Assembly (NCBI GenBank): GCA_037903475.1
Contig: JBAJFG010000475.1
Location: 496,001-560,000, forward strand
Source: Ancylostoma caninum
Lineage: Eukaryota > Nematoda > Chromadorea > Rhabditida > Ancylostomatidae
Length of the DNA: 64,000 bases
Reading direction: 5' to 3'
Position 1 is the first letter of the stretch. Each line of letters begins with the position of its first letter. Of the stretch, positions 10,871 through 24,400 are shown piece by piece. A program made the translations under genes and the position numbers. Under the pieces are notes generated by a model. The model did no database searches, was not told where the DNA came from, and saw nothing but the letters and a program-made list of their open reading frames with translations.

Positions 10871-12090
10871 AAATTTTGATTAACTATTTGTTTATTTTGA
10901 CCAACTATTGGTTGATTGGTTACACAACGTCATGCCTTGCTATATTGAAGCGTTTACTTCGTACGTTAGTGCACAAACTTTCTCGAAATGAACGGATATC
11001 GTGACCGCACAATCGCATCGAGATCTTAGCAGGGATGTGGTAAAGCAGGGCAGGCGGCGGAAGAATCTATCATTTGGGCCGACTGAGTCCAGCCACCTCC
11101 CAGCACCCGAGATGCTGCAGAGTGCTCAGAGAGCCCGCCCGTCATTTCATTGGGAACGTCTGAATCGTTGCAACAGTGGAAGAGTGGTTTTCCTGCTGCG
11201 TACATTGTGCAGCATGGAAGCTTTTAAACACTTCCTCACCCCTATGCTGCGAGACCGCCAGCATGGGCGGGACCCGGGCGCCATACGGTGCTATTCGGGC
11301 TACCACAGGTGCTATTCTGGCTACCCTATTCGGTTGCTATTCAGTAGCTATTCGGTTGTTACTCCGTTGCTATTCCGTTGCTGAGTAGTAACACGTTTGC
11401 TATCCGAGTAGCATGAATTGCTGCTGTCGGGTTTTAACACTTCTGTTATTCAGAGTTGTCAGATTTTCGAGCTTCCAAGACGGTAAATACGGTTTAAAAG
11501 CGTCGCTACAGTGGTTACACCCCTGCCTCCGAGCCTATTCCGCTCCTTGATCACTTTAAAGAGAAACAATCCTGGCCACTCTATCTTAAAATGACACAAA
11601 AATAGTCATGTTTCTACCACGGACTGTGCTAAGCACATGCCTAAACAAGATTACTCCCAGACGTTTCAAGATACATGCTCTTTTTGGCGGGCTCCAGCGA
11701 TTCCACAGCATTCGCTCAACGTCCGCCTCCTACGTATCTCGCCTCAGCGATTGCTGTAGTGTGCCGCGGGTTTAGTCGGCTAAGCCCTAGCTTTCAAGCG
11801 CTTGTTAATATACACCTTATAGGAAGTTGGTCGCTGGTTTAGTTACATTTTAAGTACTCGGGTTATCGAGCGAAATTAATCGGGTTATCGTGCGAAAAGC
11901 TTCAAAGGTCTTTCTAAATTTCCCCAATCCATGTATCGGAGAACTTAGATTTTTTCCTGCCAGAAACCGACACTTGATTAACCAACTAACTGCTTATTAG
12001 CAGCGTGGTCTTGCTACGCCTGCGCACCGGTTCTGTCACGTCTTGACACATATTTCGTACATGGCAGAGTTAACAAGGAAAGGAGGATCG
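10870..12090. other. Non-coding, with GTTGCTATT-type simple repeat
   Basis: From about 11,285 to 11,400 the words GGTTGCTATTC, GCTATTCGG and CGTTGCTATTC recur. The reverse-complement words (AATAGCAACGG-like) recur at 14,336-14,425, so the two loci carry related sequence in opposite orientation. No exon was identified. Confidence 0.5.
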
Positions 12091-12542
12091 TTAAAGGCAG
12101 CAAGAGCCGAAATCCTCGACTCGGAGCTGAGGTGTGTGGTGAAGTACAGACTCAGTACATCACAAATGTAAAACGAACACAGACAATGATGGTTTACTTG
12201 CACAGAAAATGAAAACGTCGTCGCGAACACGCCTGGCCGAGTTCGTACTGGTGCGAGTTCTCCTAGGCGCTATAGCTATTGCGGGGCGTGGTTTAGCGCA
12301 AAGCTAGTTCGAAAAGCGTTCAATTCGCAGGGTTTCGTGGTGAGACGCGCACACCCGACATCGGAGCACTCGTCCGAGCGGAGCGCGAACACGTCCAGGC
12401 GTGTTCGCGACGACAGTTCCACTTTGTCTGCAGGTAAGCCATCATGGTTTGTGTTCGTTTCACATTTATAATGTGCTGAGTCTGTACTCCACCACCCGCA
12501 CCGCAGCTCGGAGTCGACGATTTCGGCTCTTGCTGCCTTTAA
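12091..12542. mobile_element. TTAA-flanked MITE with about 150-bp inverted arms
   Basis: The left end TTAA-AGGCAGCAAGAGCCG and the right end CGGCTCTTGCTGCCT-TTAA are reverse complements. The inverted similarity continues inward for about 150 bp (to around GTTCGCGACGACGT). TTAA on both sides fits a TTAA target-site duplication as in piggyBac-type elements. The interior is non-coding. It shares termini with the elements at 7,968, 33,841, 35,874 and 60,067. Confidence 0.75.
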
Positions 12543-15452
12543 GACATGTTTGGACAAGAATGATTCTGGTTAGGATTGATGAATGAACGACTCACCTCAG
12601 AGACACCGCGGAAGTCCTGCTGAACGGTTGCAACGTGGTGACAGTGACGGAGCCAAGACTGAGGAAGGGTGGCCTCAGAATCTGCGGACAAGGGACACTA
12701 TTCGAGTACTAGTTTTTGAGATTTCACCCAATCTTGCGGAAAGGGGTTATTTGAGGTGCTGAACACGAATATCGTATCCGTTTTGTACCGTATCCTCATT
12801 TTCATTGGCTTACTGTGGACATGCCGTAGACACGGAATCTCACAGGTTGTTCTCGAATTTTGTGTACAGGAGTTGATATCAACGCTGATAACGAATATCA
12901 ACATCATTTTGCATGCCGCCTCCTTTCTTTCTGAAATAGGTATTTTCTCTCGACTTCTTGCAGTACACTCACCGTTACCCTGCAGAAATGGGAATGCGGT
13001 GCAAAACGGATACTATATCCGTGTTCAACCTCCAATACTCTCCCTCCACCCCTCTTTGCCAAGTTAGGCCAAAATATTTCTCAAAAATTAGGGGCACAAC
13101 TAGTCCTTCTGGATTATTTACAGGGCCAGGTGAATAAAACTCGCTGTTGAACCTGCAATGAAACTGCGGCTGCGAAAAAAACTCGTCCAATTTGCTCACT
13201 CGCGGCAGGACCTGCCAACGCCTAAAGTCACCACCCCATTTAATTCACGTGCGACACCTCTCTTACTTGCATTAGTTATTGCGTCGTCGCCTGCAGTTCT
13301 TCATTCTCACGCAACTTGCACGTCTGTACTTTTGTTGCACACTTCATCAGCGGCCATCATAGAGAAGTTTAATATTTTCTAGGCTAGAAGTATATCGTTG
13401 ATGATGTAATGCTAAGTTTTCAAGAGAGAAATAATAGTTTTTGAGGTGACAAGTCCTCTCAAGGACTATTATTTCTCTCCAGAACACCTCAGGAGAAGGA
13501 AGAGCTTGAGGGGACCTGAGAGGATACACCTTACCTCATCATCGGTCATGGTCATGATAAACAAACAGCTGTTGAAATCTTCATAGACACCCTCCATTCA
13601 CCTTACATACAAGTACCACGCTGGTTGAATGCATACTCTTCACGTATTCCCACATCGCTTTACCGTGCTCGTTTTAACGCACCAAGCAGCTAGAAACGCG
13701 CGCGACCGGCAAGTTAGATCTTGCACGACTAGAAGGAATCGTGGGTTTTCCATGTATGTACATAACAATGGATGAAGTTGCAGTGGCGGCGCAATAGTGA
13801 GTGGAAATAAGGGAGTCGCAGCGTACTAATTTGAGGTGCGGCGACTCGAAATGTTGGCTAGTCCCACAGGAAGTGGACGGAGTTGGACGAGTTTCCCCGC
13901 AGCAGTTATTTCATTGTAGGTTTAGGGGCGAGTGGTGAATAAGGGGGGCCATTGCTACGGTGGCCTTGGTACTCTGGATGTCTGCCGCACTCTTGGACCG
14001 ATGCTTTGATGACGTTCTCTGGATACCCTGCCCGAGAGTTGCGCACAGTTGGACCCCTCTCGAGGCGTTTCCCCACCTTGGGTGCAGGCGCACCCTTATC
14101 ATACCGTCGTGTATTGGATGAAAAACGAATGAACAAATGCGTAACAACTCACTTCTCCTCCACAGCCGGTCTGGATGGCTGCTAACATAGAAATGAGGGA
14201 GGAGTGGCAATTTCTGATATGATCATGACATACGTGACAAGACACGTGTGGACGTATTCTACCGTGAAGACATGACAGGTCTTGACATGTAAACTCTACA
14301 GAACATGGCCGCTCCACATGTGGCCCGACGAGCAACTCAATAGCAACCGTCGGTTGCTAACAGCAACGCAATAGCACCCACCGTTGCTGCGGCAACTGCC
14401 GTTGCTATTGCGTTGCGAGTGGCAAGAGTGGGCGGAGTCGGTTCGGCTCCAATCCGCGGAATGTCTGAGTAGGTAGCGAGTCCCGAAATGAACGTGTCTG
14501 AGTCTTTAAAAATGGGCCACTCGGCCTCACAGTCTGGGCCTCAAGATTGCCGGTGTCTATGAGTGCCGCCGCGTTATGGAACAATATGTTTGGTGCTCTA
14601 GCCCCCGTACGGCGCTTTGTTCAGTAAATCTGACTGTATTCATAGCGGTGTAAATAAGACGCAATAAAGCAATCGAAACTAGATACGAATGAGGCTCAGG
14701 AACAGAAGCATTCTTAATCAAGAATCCTTTTCTCGATTTTGAGCCGAGTCATGGCTTGTTAAAGAAATACTGCACCTGCCATTAAACTTGAATTTCTGAA
14801 TCATCGCAGCAGATGGTTACGTCTCAGAGGTAGTAAAGGCGCTCCACTCAAGATGAGCCCCGACGTAGAAGCCCGCAAAGCGCTCAGTGCCTCCGGAGCC
14901 ACGATGCTAACTCTGTTATACATATGCCGTATGCTCATGCTTATCTACATATGACTGATTGTCGCGACGGCAGAAGTTACATAGACACTCTAGTTGAAAC
15001 GCGACATGCGTCGTCAAATCGAGGCACAATTTTCTTGACATAGATTTCTACCGTGCCTAAGTGAGTTTCGCACAATTATCGGTCATTGGCGAAGATAACC
15101 CCATTATAAGCAAACAGAAAAGCAAATTTTATTCTTCTAAGTACAGTGACAATTCACAATAGTGCCACAAAACCTGTATCTGATGAGGGCTGCTACGTGA
15201 TAGAAGAAAGGCGTTTAATAAGCTCTGCGTGTTAACGCCTTACTTATAAGTGAATGGCGTTGAGAAAGAAAGACACAGAAAGTGATAAAAAACACAACAA
15301 ATCTCGAATGTACAGATATAGAATTCTGGCGATTGACTTCACTAGTCGTTCACTAGGCAGGCACTGGGTGGAGCAGGGAGTTGACTAGAATGAGGAGGAT
15401 CACGCGACAGCATCGCAGGGAGGTATGGACAGGACTATACTACGACTCGGCT
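12543..15452. other. Intergenic, 3' side of the peroxidase gene
   Basis: No coding exon was recognised. A perfect 15-bp stem hairpin lies at 13,424-13,480 (GAGAGAAATAATAGT and its complement, with a 24-nt loop). The GTTGCTATT-type repeat lies at 14,336-14,425. Peroxidase 3' UTR would start just below 15,453. An ATTAAA on the minus strand near 15,213 is a possible poly(A) signal. Confidence 0.4.
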
Positions 15453-18400
15453 CTAGATATCCAGTTCCTCCTTCCAGGCGTTGTAGTCGATATCCGGGAT
15501 CTCATCGCATCTGAAATGATCACTTTTATACTCGGCCTGAATTCTGGCATGGCTCGTTTTTCTATGCGGATAAATTCGGTGCACTTGATTTTATTTATTC
15601 TACAAAAAAGGATTGTGCCAAATCTTTATCAGGCCATTTGAAGAGAGAGTAAATGAGTAAGTGAGTTTGACCTGTAGACCTAAGAGTTGAAGGAAGCGAA
15701 TTTTTCATTGCGGTGGACTTTGCAAGTGAGAAAAAGTATCACATCTTCACCTTGAAGAAGCGCTTCATTTCAACCCTCTGATTGAAAATTACGTAATTCA
15801 TGCTAGTAAAAAACAAGAAAAATATGATCTGGATTAATCAATCCATGGAGAGAATTTTCTCACCTATTGTTTTTGTCAGAATACTAATGCATGGACTCAT
15901 GAGCGGTTCCAACAAGGTCTAAGGCTTCCCCTTTACGCAGAGTGAAGAAGTTCCTTGAGCAAAATGCTGCGTATCTTGATAGCTTTACCACTACTTGTCA
16001 TCATTTATTGAGACGAGAACTCAGGAGAACACGTACTCCTTTTGCTTGGGAAAACTCGACCACATTGGAAAGATCGATGAATCTTTCCGGGAACGTTCAT
16101 GGATGTCGCCACAGTTTTCGCAAAGTACATCGTCCCAGGGTTTCAACTCACCGCATCAATTCATCCTTAGATGCTTTGAAAACATCGAACGCTCGTCGTG
16201 GTACGAAAGCGAAGTGCTCGCCAGCGTCGCAGAGCACTCGTGCGATCGTCATCTTGCGGATCTGTCGCAGTTGCGCCGGCGTGAACACTTTTTCGTTCTC
16301 GAAGTAGAACCTGCAATCAAGCGATCAAGTTGTTTATGCTTCATGAAGCTGTTTATGCTTCATAAAGCTATCACACTTTTCGCGTTCATTCGGGCAGAGA
16401 ACACCGCGCGATTTCGCTGCCGATTTCCCTTCGACCTTCGCGACAAAGGACACACGCATCCGCGCCAGTTCCTGCTTTCTGCTACATATCAGCGGATGAT
16501 GTGGGGATAGGAGTAAGACAGTGCGAGAGAAGCGGAGATGCAGTGCGGGCGCCGAGCGAACGTGAGGATTCGCTTTTCTCACGCTTGACAAGTTCGCAGA
16601 AATGCTGGTGTCCGAATTTTTGACACTTTCTCACGCGAGATCGTAACGTAAGGCTAGGACTGGAAACGTGGCCAGTTTTGCGGATCTAAGAACTGCCAAT
16701 AGCAAAAGGCCTCATTATTTCACAATGCTGCTTAATACCCTCAAATATCCCGTACTCTCACGGGGGGGGGGGGGAATTGGCCTAGAATCTGCTTATGTTA
16801 GGCTGGTCTAAAATTCTTGCACCGAATTTTACATTTTTTTTTTCAAACAATTGCAAGATACTGGTTTGCCAATTTCTATAGTTGGGAAGTAGTAGAAAAT
16901 TTTACTACATTCTATTATACTACAAAGAATTTCAATTCAAGACCAAGAAACACTGGATCAGAAAAAAGATTTTGGTACAGGACATTCACACCTACCTAGT
17001 AAAATCAGGCAATCAGTGAAAGTTGTGCGATGCTAATTTCTTTGATGGTCTACTTTCTAATCTTACAATACAGGAGAAACAATGCGAAGAATACAAGGGG
17101 AATTTACCCGGAGATTACAAGGAAATTACAATTAGTCTAAATTTCACGTGGTTTTTAATCAAGATACGCTAGTCATTTCTGAAGCCAGAGCTTACTCAAA
17201 AACCTACAAAGTTATTGCAATAAAATCTCTCCAAATTATGCTATTTCTTTCAGAATCACGTGACAAAGATGCTGGCAGATTTCTCATAGGAACTGCTTCC
17301 GATTATCGGGGGAAAAGAAAATTTGCTGTAAAAGTTTTCCAGAGTTTATGCATAAACCGCTAGTGTAGAATCAGTGAGGATAATACGACTTACCCCACTT
17401 TCTTTTCACAATTTTTTTTCTTTTCTTCATCTTGAATTTTCCTCCCGGAACGATAGGCCTTCCAGACCTAATGCTAACAAGGGAAGCTCGAAAAGCAAAG
17501 TTCTCACGATCAGATCGAAAAGAAACCTAGCTGGTTTGAAGTTTTGCAGGACAGGGCACGTATCATTTCTGTCCATGGACTCTAAGAATTTTTGCCATGC
17601 CATTGTAGGGGCCGCTGCATAAGACCGTAATCGACTTAGTAGCATAGTCGTTAACGTAATGAATCATTGACCAGGTGAAGAATTCCGATCTCGTCAATAC
17701 TTACTGCTTAGCACTTCTTCTATTCATCTTAATTGGATTCCAGAGCGAGAATGGAATAATGTAGTGGATTCTTCACTGTATACTCTTGTCAGACGAAGCT
17801 TCGATCCAGATAGGGTTCGTTTCGATGTGTTTCTGTGTGATTTGCTTCTTGAACTCCCCTTACAAGCAAAACACATCAAGGCGTCACAGTGTCGCAGTCG
17901 AGCGCGTCATTTGCGACGGGAGTCCAGCCTCGTCACTCCAACACATCCGCTGGGATCCCATTTTATGGTTGTCACAGCAAGCAATAAAATAGCAAGATTT
18001 ACGACTTGCATACGTGCAATGTGGATTGCAATGGCTTGTTGATGGAAAAGGCGCTTTTCGGTGGAGCAGTGGAATCCATTCTATTTGTAAACTTCAAGCT
18101 TCAGCATAGTACAGGACTTGCAAGAAAAGAATCTTAGGTTTACATTCATTGACACCTATAGGGGGCACCCAACTAGTTACTTACAAATCTGGTTTTTACT
18201 GTCTTCAACTTCGTTTCGATCTACTGTACTTCAATACGCGTTTGACATAGTGATAAATTGGTGTATAAAGTAAAAGAGTAAAAAAGCACCTGTCGCCATT
18301 CCTGGTCCGCTTGAACTGCTCGCCAATAATGCAAGCCAACGTTGGCCCAACCAATGAGTGGGGCACTGGATCTTCCAGCAATGATCCTACATACATGTCG

Positions 18401-21400
18401 ATCGCACCTGGAACGGATAGCCTTGACATTTGCAATGATAGAAAATTGAAGAAAGAAAAACTCACCAACATGTTTGTAAATAACTCTCAGATTGTCAATA
18501 ACAACTTGATTGGAGATGGTTTTGTTCAGGTCGTCAAAGTCCTTCACCTCTGGCAGTCCGCAGAACTTTCTCCATTGAATGAATGCAGGAACACCGTGAT
18601 CTCTACAATACGAATTCTTCGTGCTTTTCCGGTGAATCCAAAAGCGACAGGGTGATTAGCAATCAGCTGTTTCTTTTAACCTAAAGGCGTCGATTTCGCT
18701 TTCTCACCGAGACGAGAATTACCGAAGACGAGGCGCGTCATTTATGTGCAGATTGATTTGCTTCGGCGATTAGCCTTTAATGCACTCCTAATGTGATGTA
18801 GAAGAAAGTGAAAGAAACACAGAATAGCGAAAAATTAGGAAAGTTCGGGAAAATAGGGACACGGAATAGGAAACATTCCGATCATTTTCTAGCGGAAGAG
18901 CATAAAAACGATGGCAAATTTGACCTCGAAGAACAAAACTGGTTCCGAATGGAGTTTTCATGAGATATCGCTATTAACGCCGTCACCAGCAGAGATTTGT
19001 TGTCTGAATTTTTCTTCCTTGAAATTTAGCCGTATTTTAGGTTTTGAGGGAGGTAGAACACATACTCAAAGGTGGAAAAATTAAAAAAAAAAACACGGAA
19101 TCGGAATCATGTTTCCGTGCATATGAGTGCAATTTTCCCTCTGAACGTTCGTGGGTCCCACGACTAAGCGGAAAGAGTCGCACGCCGTCAGCTTAGCTCG
19201 AAATGCTTGCGCAAGCTGACGTATCGTAAGGCGTGCGTTCAGGTGAGGCCGCTGGGTTTACATCTGTGATTGTACCTTATCACCTTTAGCACTCCAATGG
19301 TCAGCCCGAATTCGAGAATTTTAAGGGGTACTGCCTTCAGAGCTCCGACATCTACAGTGCTTCGAGTTCGAGTAACACGCTTGCTTTATAAATGACCCTC
19401 AGTAACTGCATTTCAACTTTATTGAAAAAAATTCTTAGACTTATTTGAAGGATTTTATTATCCAGCTGGCCGCAAAAACTCAAAGAAAATCCACATAACT
19501 GTACTCTGGAACTCACCTTCCTCTCTGGATATTGATTGATCCGAGATCAGAATTTCCGAAAATCCTTTCAGTGACAGCTGGAGTCAGCCTAAAGCAAAAA
19601 TGCATTTCTCTGCTCACTGCGCTAACCATCTGTCTCCTCTGCCCTTCCTTACCTTTGCGGCATCTTAGCAGGTAGAGTCATAAGGCCGCGGAGAAGAGGG
19701 TCTATACCGTTGTTCAGGATGTGGATACTCTTGAACATACCCTCATTGAATGGAATTCCTCCTATATTTTGGAACTTTTCGTTCAGGAATGGGTAGAACT
19801 CCTGAAATTTCACTTAATTTTGTGAGAAGACTCCATCTCTTTCTGATGAACCATGCGGATGTACCTGGATCATTCCATGGCCAAATCGGAAAGCACAGCT
19901 TGTGAACTCATTCGCCACGGACGGATCAGTGTTCCTGTCGTAGCCACGATAGTCACCGATCCTACGCTCGAATTCGTCGCCGAGCACACGTGGAAGGTAT
20001 TCCTTTAAAACAAAGTTGAAAAATTAGGTGGTGAATTGCTTGAGAAACCAGGGGCTTACGAAATAAGTGATTCTTTGCAGGATCGCTCCAAGAATCTTCC
20101 GGGTCTCATGGAAAATGCGCTCTTGGTCCCAGTGAGGATTCACTCGTTGAAGAGTTGAAGCGATTCTGCAAAACGTTATAGTTGTTCATGACAGCAGGTC
20201 TCCAAACATGCGTTCGTTATTTCCCTTATTCAAAAACCTTGTGCAGTGGAAAACGACTCAGAGCAATTAGAAAACGAAATTTTTACACCATATCGCAAAA
20301 GAATACCACTATTTGTAAAGTAATCGAGTTTGTACGTTGTTTCCCATCCCAGAGAATTTAACTCATGGGTTTTTCTAGGTCAAAATGGACAACTAAGAAT
20401 GCCGATCCAATTGCGGAGGCAACAAAGCTATGAAAGGCTGTTTTCGCTTGATTGCTGAGTGAGAGAGTGACGGAGTATTCCCGTATCCTCCGCTCACCTG
20501 ATTTATGAACCCGACTAGAGTTGATGAAGCAACTTGAAACGTGACGCAGTGTATTTTGGAAATGTATGGCAGCAGGCAGTGCAATTTTTTTCACTGAGAT
20601 TTTGGGTGATTTTAACCTGAATATTAACCCCATTAATTCCACAGAACTTGAACCGCCGAAGGCGTGAAATAAGAGGGTAGAAGTCTATCCGCCTGCCTAA
20701 GAAGATATTCTATTCTGAAGAACGCGACTAGAGTTCCAAGAACCGTGTTTTTTTTTTTTTTTTGTGAGCCCGGACAAAATTGATTAGGGAAACCGTGCTC
20801 ATCGTGGTTGGAAACCTCGGTCTACAACTTTGCAGATTAAATTTCCGTAGTGCTGTTTTTGAGGCTGTCAGAAACTGAAAAGATCATGTGCTTCGGGAAA
20901 TTATTATATTCTTGTGCCGTAAAGCCTTCGTTCAATTATTGGAGATCAGTTCAAATATGTATGTTACCAGCAGATTCACATCTTTTCCTTTGGCCTTCTT
21001 CAACAATGATAGTTACCTGTAGTGAGTGCAAAGTAGTTTACTCAAACTTCCCTAAAAAAGAAAAACGACGTACTTGTTGTGCTCCCTGAGGAACAACGTG
21101 TGCAGCGCAGCCAGACCAACGAAAATATTGGCTCTATCATCACCAGCAACGACGTTCATATTGGTATCTGAAAGTGGAAACCACCTATTAGACACACCAT
21201 ACTCTTCCTTTTAATCCTGTGAGACTACCGATTGGAGGGAACACTCTGTTCTTCACCAGCTTCGTCTTCAAGAAAGCGCCTTGACGGAAGAGGAATTGGT
21301 CCCGATCGCTGCTGCCGTAAATCTGAATAGACGAGTGAGTGACCCCGTTTCTCTACCCAACTCATGCGACGAGGAATTGTTGACTGACTTGGGATCCGTC

Positions 21401-24400
21401 TATGAAGGCGGTGTTTTCGTTGTACTGTTCCCTGAAATTGCTCTGACCAGTTCCGCAGACGGGCGTCGAGCGCGCCACCGGAAGACACATAAATCGTCCG
21501 AATCTAAACATTTTGTCTAGTTGTGGATTTTGTTCCGGGAAACATATCCATGAATCTAAAAATGAGCGAAGAATGGCTGCTGAATTGCACGCAGACGGAC
21601 AAAAAAGGACTTTCTGTTAATCTCAATGCATTTTGCTTACTCTCTTAGAAAAAAAAAGAAATGCATAAAACAGATGCCTAATGCAAAACAAAGATTTGGT
21701 GTAAAAAGAAAATACGATCACTTTTTTCCGTATCATTCCGCACCATTTCCTGTTGCTGTTCTACAAAATCGCATTTTCGAGTCGTGAAAGGGAAAAACCA
21801 ACGGTGCGCCGACACATACTTCACGAAATCGCCACCTATTTAATTGTAAGCATGTTCGAATTTATGATCAAGCATGCGCGCGCACGCGCGTGCGTCTAAG
21901 ATATCGCGGAGAAGCGATGCCGGAAGGACACTTCCTCCTCTTCCCTTGCTTTTTAATCTTGACAAACTGCGCAAACATACATAGACTACATAGTCAAGTA
22001 GAGTACCATTTGATCTTACTGAACACACATAGATGAAATCCCAAGCCCTGCTCAACTAGCCCTAATAAAAATGCTGCAGGATAGGTGGCCGAATTGCATC
22101 GGAAACATTTTTCAAAGATAAATAGAGGAACGAATCAAGATATATTGCGTGGGAAACTTAATCTATTATCACTGGAATTCAAGGAGGATTTGCGCTGCGA
22201 CAATCTTAACGAACCGAAAAAAAAACGAGTATGTAGCCTAGTACATAGCTGGAATGGGCGATGCGGTCGAGCCCTGTGATTGACCACTTGGATGAACTAA
22301 CCAATCGCAAAGCTTGATCGCACCGCCCTTTTCAGGTATAAGCTCCACACCTGGAAAAAACTGCTGGCGGAGGAAAGCTATTCTGACCTCGTAAGAGAAA
22401 TCGGAGAAAAGCCAGAATATGAATATTGGTGTGTAGTTTTCGTGTGTGAATCTCATACTGATCCCATAAAAACAAGTGACATAGCAATCGTCTTAAAAGA
22501 AATATAAATGGGACATGAAGTCAAATGACGACTTTAGTACTTGAATGTGAACTCATTTTAAAAAAGTAGCGTTAGCAATGAAGAAGATTAAGGATGAGGA
22601 AGGCACAATTTATTCAAGTACGAAATTATGGCACATTACAGTTCTTGGTCAGAAGTAACACTTTTTCAATTTATTGATTGAAAGTACTAATTTATTTTAT
22701 TGATTGAAAGCTGTTGTGATATCTACTGTACGGGCTCATTTGTGCGATGACAGCCTGCCATTTGTGAGACCAATAATATTTTACTCCACTAATTTTGACC
22801 CATGCAGAGTTACTGTACTGAATGCTACTGTGTACTTTGGGTAACCATCAGTTAGGGAACATTGAAGACAAAGTGATCTTCTCGTCTTACGTTATTTTTT
22901 TACATCTGATACCTTCTAGTTAATAGAATGCAGGCAGAAATTATGGCACACTCTTACAGTGGATCAAAGAAGCAAATGAGTAGAAAAAAATTCATCGAGA
23001 AGACTTTTCTTCCTTTTTGCTCTGGCTCCGGGAAGAGCAAAGAACGGGGTCTTGTCGTGGACTTCGCAGTACTAAAGGGACAGTGCTATCGGAGACCAAG
23101 CCGAGCTCGACCCGATCACTATAGCCAGATTTGCTCTAGAACGATGTGTTCTAGAGATTTTCTAATGTCTACTGGAAACCAAAAATGCATTTGTACTAGA
23201 ACTTCCACACCATATATAACCACAGCCGGCGTTACGAAAGAACTAGTTGTACGGAAGACGAGAAATCAGGAGAAAACCACGCTCACGCCCGGTCGTCATC
23301 ATTGTCTGTTCGCTTTAGGATCAAGATGTAGTGAGCGGTAATATTCAATTTAATTCCTTGAAAAATCGAGCCTACTTCCGCGGGCACGTGTTGTTTGTTT
23401 GTTTACTTATTAATCTACATTTTTACTTAATTATATCAAGGCTTATGAGAAATGATGGTCCGATGAAAACGGATTTTAGAGAGATTCTGCGGAGTTCAAG
23501 CAAAAAGTGCACAGAGACCTCTCACCCTATTTATATTACTTATTTATCACACTGTTTATATATTTATTTAAATTTAGCCTTTTACTTGACCGAAGTTTTT
23601 CTCAGGAGCCGGTTCGACTCACTGGCATTTCGTACGAATGATGTTTCGGGCACTGGAGCCTCGACTATACAGCTCATAAACCCACACGGGATCATTAACA
23701 CATAGAAATATGCTGTTTTGACGGGTTTTGGATGCGATAGGTAAGTAACGAGTTTAGTGGCGGGAGTAAAACTCACGTGGGATCAGCCCTGGAGAGGAAC
23801 ACTGAGAAGCAGCGGCCCTTGTTGGAAGTGCATGCGGCGCACTCTTGGTTGTTGAGCATAGTCGTCTTCGCGATGTCATGAGCAATGAACTGACCCCATT
23901 GCATCAGAAGCGCGTTCGAATGGTGTGGAATCTGAAATGTATAGCATTTAGGTCTGAAAAAAATCAAATAACTTGATCAGTTGTATTGTTGATTTAGAAC
24001 GGGATTCACAAAACACGAAATTTTGAGAAAATGAAGGCACTGGAGCCCTTGTTCTTCCTCCTAAGAAGCTGCATTGCTCCCTGTTTTTCAATATCCAAAC
24101 ATTCGACCTAATCGAAAACGAATTTTTGAATTCGACTATTTAATGCATTATTCTGCCCTAAATATACTTCCGGGGCAAACAGCTGACCTGCGACGGCGAC
24201 GAGAGCAGCAGTCGTGACGCATCGCGCGACGATGGGCGAGTGCGAGTGAACGACGCTGAAAAAGGTCTTCTTAGGGGCGGACCATGTCAACAACGAACGC
24301 AGCTCACATGTGGGAGCATTCAGGCCGTTGTCGTACATAGGCGCCTTAAGTCTCATCAGCGCACTGAACGCAGAGCCGCTCATCGGACGATCGAGATTGT

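Noticed and set aside
16817..16999. Plus-strand frame ending [10 protein letters not shown], similar to a peroxidase motif
   Set aside because: Wrong strand. The true motif ([14 protein letters not shown]) is encoded by minus-strand exon 21.
21225..21488. 87-codon minus-strand frame
   Set aside because: A shifted frame crossing two true peroxidase exons and their intron. The real frame reads [13 protein letters not shown].
22928..23341. 137-codon plus-strand frame inside peroxidase intron 11
   Set aside because: No recognisable family, no splice signals, and antisense within an intron. Chance is the simplest explanation.
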